Below are positions 5,458-9,387 of a DNA stretch of 9,387 nucleotides, piece after piece. The stretch covers positions 1-9,387 of the forward strand of contig JAQGMD010000479.1 of assembly GCA_028292565.1 (NCBI GenBank). The letters run 5' to 3'. This DNA is from Burkholderia sp. Its GTDB lineage: Bacteria > Pseudomonadota > Gammaproteobacteria > Burkholderiales > Burkholderiaceae. A program made the position numbers and the translations under genes. The notes beneath the pieces are model-generated. The model had not been told where the DNA came from and ran no database searches. It saw only the letters and a list, made by a program, of their open reading frames with translations. How positions within the stretch are numbered: the stretch's first letter is position 1; each line of letters opens with the position of its first letter.

Positions 5458-7134
5458 ATGCTCAAACCCTTTCGGCTCGGTGGCCGACCGCTCTTCCTGC
5501 GTCCGGCAGGCGGCCTCCATCCCTTGCTCCTCACTTCGCTTGCGATCGCCTTCCTGGTAGGCGTGCCGATCATCGGCGTGCTATCGAATCTGCTGGTCGT
5601 CACCGATCCGGCCGCGGCGCAGGCGACGGGAGAGACGTTCGCGCACCTGTGGTCCACCGTGCTGCCCGAGTATGTCGGCAACAGCGTGACGATTGCCGTG
5701 ATCGTGGCAGTAATGGCCGCAATCGGCGGCATCGGTTGCGCGTGGCTGGTGGCCGTATTCGATTTTCCGGGCAAGCGGATATTCGAATGGGCGCTGATAT
5801 TGCCGCTGGCGATGCCCGCCTACGTGGTGGCTTACGCCTACACCGACTTCCTGCAGTTTTCCGGGCCGGTGCAAAGCGCGCTCCGAATGACGTTCGGCTG
5901 GCAGGCGCAGGGTTACTGGTTTCCGGAGATACGCTCGGTCGGCGGGGCGGGAGTGCTATTTGCAATGGTGCTTTATCCGTATGTCTACCTGTTGGCACGC
6001 AATGCATTTCTGGAACGCAGCCCGCGCATGTGGGATGCGGCGCGTACGCTGGGCATGGGGCCATGGGCGGCATTCTTCAAGGTAAGCCTGCCGCTGGCGC
6101 GCCCGGCCGCCGTTGCGGGTCTTGCACTGGCGCTGATGGAAACACTGGCGGATTACGGCGCGGTCGCGTATTTCGGCGTGCCTACGCTCACTACCGGTAT
6201 CTATAAGTCCTGGTACACCTTCTCCGATCGCACCGCCGCCGCCCAGATCGCCGCGGTGCTGCTGATCGCTGTGACGGTACTGATGGTCCTCGAGCACAAG
6301 AGCAGGGGGCGTGCGCGTTACTACGCGGTCGGGAGCCGAACCAAGCTTCAGGCGGCCATGCCGCTGCGTGGGTGGAACGCCTGGGCTGCGACCTTGTTTT
6401 GTGCGTTGCCGGTGGTATTGGGCTTCCTGCTGCCGCTGGCGATACTGCTCCGGTTGTTGGCGCGAGAGGAATCCGTTGAATTCGGGCTGCGCTATTTCGG
6501 CTGGCTGAAGAACAGCGTCGTGCTGGCCGGCGCAACGGCCGTGATCGCCATCGTCATCTGCGTGTTGCTGGCTTACGCCGCGCGCGTCACGAAGAGCCGT
6601 TTGCAAGACGCATGCAACCGCATCGTCAGCATGGGCTATGCAGTTCCGGGCGCGGTGATCGCAGTCGGCATCCTGATCCCGCTGTCGCGGCTGGACGCAT
6701 GGGGCGCCGAAAACGGCTTGTCGTTCGTGCTGACCGGTAGCGTGCTGGCGCTGATTTACGCCTACCTGGTGCGTTTCCTCGCGGTGTCGTTCCAGACGGT
6801 GCAGGCCGGGCTGGTCAAAATCACTCCGAGCATGGACGCCAGCGCGCGCATACTCGGCTACGGTGTCGGCGGCATGCTGATGAAGGTACACGCGCCGCTC
6901 TTGTGGCGCAGCGTGCTGACGGCCGGGTTACTTGTGTTTGTCGATGTGGTGAAAGAGTTGCCGGCAACGCTGACCGTGCGTCCCTTCAATTTCGACACGC
7001 TGGCAGTGATCACGCATCAGCTGGCTTCCGATGAACGGCTCGGTGAGGCTGCATTGCCCGCGCTGACCATCGTCATGATCGCGTTTGTGCCGGTGGTGGT
7101 ACTGGCACGCGCCATCGCAAAAGGGGACAGATAA
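5458..7134 (+). CDS. fbpB: Iron(III) ABC transporter permease, fused two-domain (FbpB-like)
   Basis: An inner-membrane permease of the FbpB/SfuB/AfuB class, in which two BPD_transp_1 domains are fused in one chain of 558 residues, the normal size for the class. Each half has about six membrane helices. The first half spans roughly residues 25-280, the second 310-550. Each carries an EAA-type loop that docks on the ATPase: residues 193-215 (DAARTLGMGPWAAFF...) and 460-482 (DASARILGYGVGGMLM...). The GxxG and downstream Pro features of EAA loops are present. The N-terminus enters the membrane with no cleavable signal. The ATG at 5458 lacks a good Shine-Dalgarno. It pairs with the divergent ATPase gene. 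The Fur box upstream and its size point to ferric iron as the substrate. No periplasmic binding protein gene lies within the window. Confidence 0.92.
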   Translation: MLKPFRLGGRPLFLRPAGGLHPLLLTSLAIAFLVGVPIIGVLSNLLVVTDPAAAQATGETFAHLWSTVLPEYVGNSVTIAVIVAVMAAIGGIGCAWLVAVFDFPGKRIFEWALILPLAMPAYVVAYAYTDFLQFSGPVQSALRMTFGWQAQGYWFPEIRSVGGAGVLFAMVLYPYVYLLARNAFLERSPRMWDAARTLGMGPWAAFFKVSLPLARPAAVAGLALALMETLADYGAVAYFGVPTLTTGIYKSWYTFSDRTAAAQIAAVLLIAVTVLMVLEHKSRGRARYYAVGSRTKLQAAMPLRGWNAWAATLFCALPVVLGFLLPLAILLRLLAREESVEFGLRYFGWLKNSVVLAGATAVIAIVICVLLAYAARVTKSRLQDACNRIVSMGYAVPGAVIAVGILIPLSRLDAWGAENGLSFVLTGSVLALIYAYLVRFLAVSFQTVQAGLVKITPSMDASARILGYGVGGMLMKVHAPLLWRSVLTAGLLVFVDVVKELPATLTVRPFNFDTLAVITHQLASDERLGEAALPALTIVMIAFVPVVVLARAIAKGDR

Positions 7135-7136
7135 AA

Positions 7137-7162
7137 AAATGCCTCGGAGGGCCGAGGCATTT
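7137..7162. terminator. Bidirectional intrinsic terminator
   Basis: AAATGCCTCGG (7137-7147) pairs with CCGAGGCATTT (7152-7162) as an 11-bp stem around the tetraloop AGGG. On the minus strand the A-run before it reads as TTTTTT after the hairpin, giving a classic Rho-independent terminator for the phasin gene. On the plus strand it lies directly after the permease stop and has only a short T-tract, so it may also end that transcript less strongly. Confidence 0.85.
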
Positions 7163-7166
7163 AAGA

Positions 7167-7195
7167 CGGTACCTTGGAGAAGGAGACTGGTACCG
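7167..7195. repeat. CGGTACC inverted repeat, 3' side of the phasin gene
   Basis: CGGTACC (7167-7173) and its complement GGTACCG (7189-7195) are separated by 15 bases and lie between the phasin stop and the terminator. They could add a second small hairpin to the phasin 3' end. No other function is visible. Confidence 0.4.
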
Positions 7196-7215
7196 AGGAG
7201 ACAACTGCTTCGAAT

Positions 7216-7779
7216 TTACTTCTTCGATGCGGTACGCAGGTTCACCTTTTCTTCAGCCGCTTGCGCGAACGTGTTGACAGCGGTAGTCATGTTGGATTCC
7301 AGCGTGTCCACAGCCTGCCTGGTGGTCTTGGTCAGTTGCTCGTAGCCTGCGCCGGCATTGCCGATCGTGGACTTGATGAAGGCGAAGGCGCTTTCAGAAC
7401 CGGCGGGTGCGCTCTTGGAAAGCTCATCTACCAATTCCAGATATTTGCGGCTGGCTTCACTCACGTTTGTCTCCGCCGCTTTTGTAAACTCGGCTTGTAC
7501 GCCCGCAGCGATGCTCGCCACCTGACGGCCAAATTCTATGGTTTTCTGGGTGTTGGGCTGTGCAAGTGAAACAGCAACCGACACGGCTTCCTGCACGTCT
7601 TTCGCAGCCATGATTTGCTTCATTGCAGCATTGGAATCGGCCAGCGAACTTTTGGCGATGTTAATGTTCAGCTCTATCAGTTTCTCAACGCTTTCAAAAG
7701 CCTTATTGGAGAAGTTGCTGAAAAAGGCCAGTTGCGCTGCTACGTTCGCTTTTGATGCATTGGAAAATTGCTCGTACAT
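7216..7779 (-). CDS. phaP: Phasin (PHA granule-associated protein)
   Basis: A phasin-family protein (Phasin_2 type) that coats polyhydroxyalkanoate granules in the cytoplasm and limits their coalescence. The 187 residues are almost wholly amphipathic helix, rich in Ala, Ser, Lys and Glu, with no signal peptide. It opens MYEQFSNASKANVAAQLAFF, and the region with FSNKAFESVEKLIELNINIAK, then DVQEAVSVAVSLAQP and the later SRKYLELVDELSKS, is typical of beta-proteobacterial PhaP proteins. The ATG at 7779 is chosen because a strong AGGAGA (7785-7790) stands five bases upstream; an open frame reaching back to 7836 is not needed. It is monocistronic, ending at the terminator near 7150. It shows the host is probably able to store PHA, but no phaC/phaA/phaB gene is in the window. 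Confidence 0.92.
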   Translation of the reverse strand: MYEQFSNASKANVAAQLAFFSNFSNKAFESVEKLIELNINIAKSSLADSNAAMKQIMAAKDVQEAVSVAVSLAQPNTQKTIEFGRQVASIAAGVQAEFTKAAETNVSEASRKYLELVDELSKSAPAGSESAFAFIKSTIGNAGAGYEQLTKTTRQAVDTLESNMTTAVNTFAQAAEEKVNLRTASKK

Positions 7780-7852
7780 ATATTTCTCCTGGGGACACAA
7801 ATTAGTTGAAGTTGTGCGGCGTCGCTCTCTTCTCAAACATCAATGGTGCGGC

Positions 7853-7907
7853 GCAACAAGACGTATTTTTAACTAACTCTTAAGGCAAGTCAATATCTTT
7901 TTGTTGC
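7853..7907 (-). promoter_or_regulatory. Candidate phasin promoter flanked by a GCAACAA/TTGTTGC inverted repeat
   Basis: On the minus strand, TTGACT (7888-7893) and AAAAAT (7865-7870) are spaced by 17 bases, matching five and four of six sigma-70 bases. The heptamers GCAACAA (7853-7859) and TTGTTGC (7901-7907) bracket this promoter as an inverted repeat. The octamer GTGCGGCG occurs at 7814-7821 and 7846-7853, 32 bp apart, downstream of the start. Phasin genes are commonly repressed by PhaR; these repeats could be operators, but no PhaR site is proven. Confidence 0.4.
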
Positions 7908-8026
7908 AGAGCACAATAAAACCGACGAACGGCCGGAAGCCGGCATTGCGGTTGATGTTTTGCAATGAAAATGCGCCTGCGGCGTGCGTGCTAAACTCGC
8001 TGCCTCTATCTTCGCGGCAGCCAGCT

Positions 8027-8926
8027 TTGAAAGCCTTTTACAGCGACCATTTCGTCCTGCCGTTGCCGGACGGCCATCGCTTCCCGATGCAGAAGTACCG
8101 CCTCGTTCGCGAGGGCGTCGAGCAAGCGGTGCCCGCTATGGAATTTCATGAGGCGCCTTACACGACTGACGGCGTACTGGCTCTGGCACACCACCCGGAT
8201 TACATACAGCGTGTCTCCGCCGGCGGCCTGTCGCCGACGGAGCAAAAGGCAATCGGGTTTCCGTGGACGCCGCAAATGGTCGAGCGCTCACGCCGCTCCG
8301 CCGGCGCGACGATCGCCGCCTGCCGGGCCGCGATGGAGCAGGGCGTCGCAGTCAACCTGGCCGGCGGCACGCATCATGCGCACGCCGATCGCGGGGAAGG
8401 CTTTTGCGTGTTCAACGATGCGGCGATCGCAGCGCGCCTTATGCAAGCCGAGCGTCGCGTCAGTCGTGTCGCGATCGTGGATCTCGATGTCCATCAAGGC
8501 AATGGGACCGCATCGATACTTGCGCGCGACGACTCAGTGTTTACCTTGTCGCTGCATGCCGAGCACAATTATCCGTTCACAAAAGAAACCAGCGATCTGG
8601 ATGTGGCGCTGCCCGACGGGACCGGCGATAGGGGCTACCTGGCTGCATTGCGCGATGCGCTCGCCGATCTGTCCCGGCGCTTCTCGCCGCAACTCATCAT
8701 TTACCTGGCGGGCGCCGATCCGCATGAAGGTGACCGGCTCGGCCGGCTGAAGCTGACCATGGAAGGACTGGCCGAACGTGACCGCATCGTGCTCGGGGAA
8801 GCGGGTCAGCGCGGAATTCCGGTTGCGGTTACGATGGCGGGAGGCTACGGCAAAGACATACGAGACACCGTCGCCGTGCACGTACAAACTATCGCCATAG
8901 CCGCCGGACACGTGGCTGGCGGATAA
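8027..8926 (+). CDS. Histone deacetylase-family (class II-type) zinc hydrolase
   Basis: A cytoplasmic zinc-dependent deacetylase/amidohydrolase of the HDAC superfamily; bacterial members include acetylpolyamine and acetoin-linked enzymes, so the substrate is open. I start it at the TTG 8027 ([13 protein letters not shown]...), because this matches the conserved N-terminus of the family and gives 299 residues, the usual size. Farther upstream in-frame starts (ATG 7955, TTG 7901) would only add unrelated sequence reaching back toward the phasin promoter. Catalytic features: the His pair His116-His117 (GGTHHA), zinc ligands Asp154 and His156 ([11 protein letters not shown]) and Asp231 (AGADPHEGD), and Tyr274 in AGGYG. 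The charge-relay and GEGFCVFND blocks are intact. All key residues are present, so activity is expected. The DMT transporter follows after 13 bp. Confidence 0.88.
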   Translation: MKAFYSDHFVLPLPDGHRFPMQKYRLVREGVEQAVPAMEFHEAPYTTDGVLALAHHPDYIQRVSAGGLSPTEQKAIGFPWTPQMVERSRRSAGATIAACRAAMEQGVAVNLAGGTHHAHADRGEGFCVFNDAAIAARLMQAERRVSRVAIVDLDVHQGNGTASILARDDSVFTLSLHAEHNYPFTKETSDLDVALPDGTGDRGYLAALRDALADLSRRFSPQLIIYLAGADPHEGDRLGRLKLTMEGLAERDRIVLGEAGQRGIPVAVTMAGGYGKDIRDTVAVHVQTIAIAAGHVAGG

Positions 8927-8939
8927 AAAACAAAAAACG

Positions 8940-9387
8940 ATGACTTCCGCTTCAACGACCTCCGACCCGGCCTCCGCCACAACAGAATCGCCGCAAAGTC
9001 CGTGGATCACGGCGATGCCGTTTGTGTTCGTGATCATCTGGAGCACCGGCTTTATCGTCGCCAAATTCGGCTTGCCTTATGCGCCGCCGCTTACCTTCCT
9101 GATGTTGCGCTTTGTCGGGGTGCTGGCAGTGCTGCTGCCTCTGGTCCTCCTGATGCGCGCACCCTGGCCGGTAGGTCAAATGCGGCATATCGCGGTAGCG
9201 GGCGTGCTGGTGCAGGCCGGTTATCTTGGCGGGGTATGGTGCGCGATCCAGCTTGGCATGCCGGCCGGCCTGTCGGCGCTGATCGTCGGCATGCAGCCGA
9301 TACTCACCGCTTTTGCGGCGCCGCTGGTCGGGGAATCGGTGCGCGGCCGGCAATGGATAGGACTGATGTTCGGCCTGTGCGGCGTCG
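8940..9387 (+). CDS. EamA/DMT-family transporter, 3' truncated
   Basis: The N-terminal 149 residues of a drug/metabolite transporter superfamily (EamA-type) permease, running off the window end; full members have about 300 residues in two EamA repeats of five helices. A polar, Ser/Thr-rich leader of ~23 residues is followed by hydrophobic helices at about 24-44, 50-72, 82-101, 107-130 and 138 onward. Recognisable motifs are IIWSTGFIVAKFGL, FLMLRFVGVLA, and GMPAGLSALIVGMQPILTA, all normal for the first EamA repeat. The ATG at 8940 lies 13 bp after the deacetylase stop. The A-rich gap has no Shine-Dalgarno, so a later start is possible, but the ATG fits the spacing. The pair is probably cotranscribed. 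Substrate unknown. Confidence 0.85.
   Translation, partial: MTSASTTSDPASATTESPQSPWITAMPFVFVIIWSTGFIVAKFGLPYAPPLTFLMLRFVGVLAVLLPLVLLMRAPWPVGQMRHIAVAGVLVQAGYLGGVWCAIQLGMPAGLSALIVGMQPILTAFAAPLVGESVRGRQWIGLMFGLCGV

Noticed and set aside
5956..6891. Minus-strand open frame of about 311 codons inside the permease gene
   Set aside because: It is antisense to a clear FbpB-type permease and rich in His, Arg and Gln without family motifs; a shadow of the GC-biased codons.
7780..7836. N-terminal extension of the phasin to 7836
   Set aside because: A strong AGGAGA at 7785-7790 sets the start at 7779; the extra Arg-rich residues do not look like a phasin.
8534..9353. Minus-strand open frames across the deacetylase and DMT genes
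   Set aside because: They lie opposite strongly conserved protein domains and show no motif of their own.

Overview
The window looks like ordinary chromosomal DNA of a beta-proteobacterium, most likely Burkholderiales and probably Oxalobacteraceae (Herbaspirillum/Herminiimonas/Collimonas type). This placement is inferred from the moderately high GC content, the protein sequences, a phasin (polyhydroxyalkanoate, PHA, storage), and the pairing of an EI24-domain membrane protein with a molybdopterin-binding protein. No search was run. Eleven protein genes fill nearly all of the sequence. I see no rRNA, tRNA, CRISPR array, transposase, integrase or phage gene.

Layout. (1) At 2-892 (+) lies the 3' part of a D-2-hydroxyacid dehydrogenase, probably a glyoxylate/hydroxypyruvate reductase, ending at a perfect palindrome (927-950). 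(2) From 2343 back to 959 (-) run four small genes: an uncharacterised ~100-residue protein, an FKBP-type prolyl isomerase, a small Ala/Val/Gly/Thr-rich lipoprotein, and an acyl-CoA-binding protein. (3) From 2527 to 4237 (+) are a six-helix EI24-family membrane protein and a stand-alone MoCF (MoaB/CinA-N-like) domain protein. (4) From 4251 to 7134 is a divergent ferric-iron ABC transporter: the ATPase on the minus strand and a fused two-domain permease on the plus strand. They share a 100-bp region holding a strong Fur-box match and a second, weaker one. (5) At 7216-7779 (-) is a phasin that ends at an intrinsic terminator shared with the permease. (6) From 8027 to the window end (+) are a class II-type histone-deacetylase-family protein and the start of an EamA/DMT transporter.

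How the genes fit together. The two halves of the iron transporter are probably repressed together by Fur when iron is plentiful, but no substrate-binding protein gene is visible here. The phasin coats PHA granules in the cytoplasm. The acyl-CoA-binding protein buffers acyl-CoA. The other genes are probably housekeeping neighbours rather than one pathway. I find no convincing new multi-gene system. The points most worth a second look are the Fur-controlled divergent promoter without a local binding protein, the uncharacterised 2008-2343 family, the EI24-MoCF pairing, the two hairpin-forming palindromes, and an inverted repeat around the phasin promoter.
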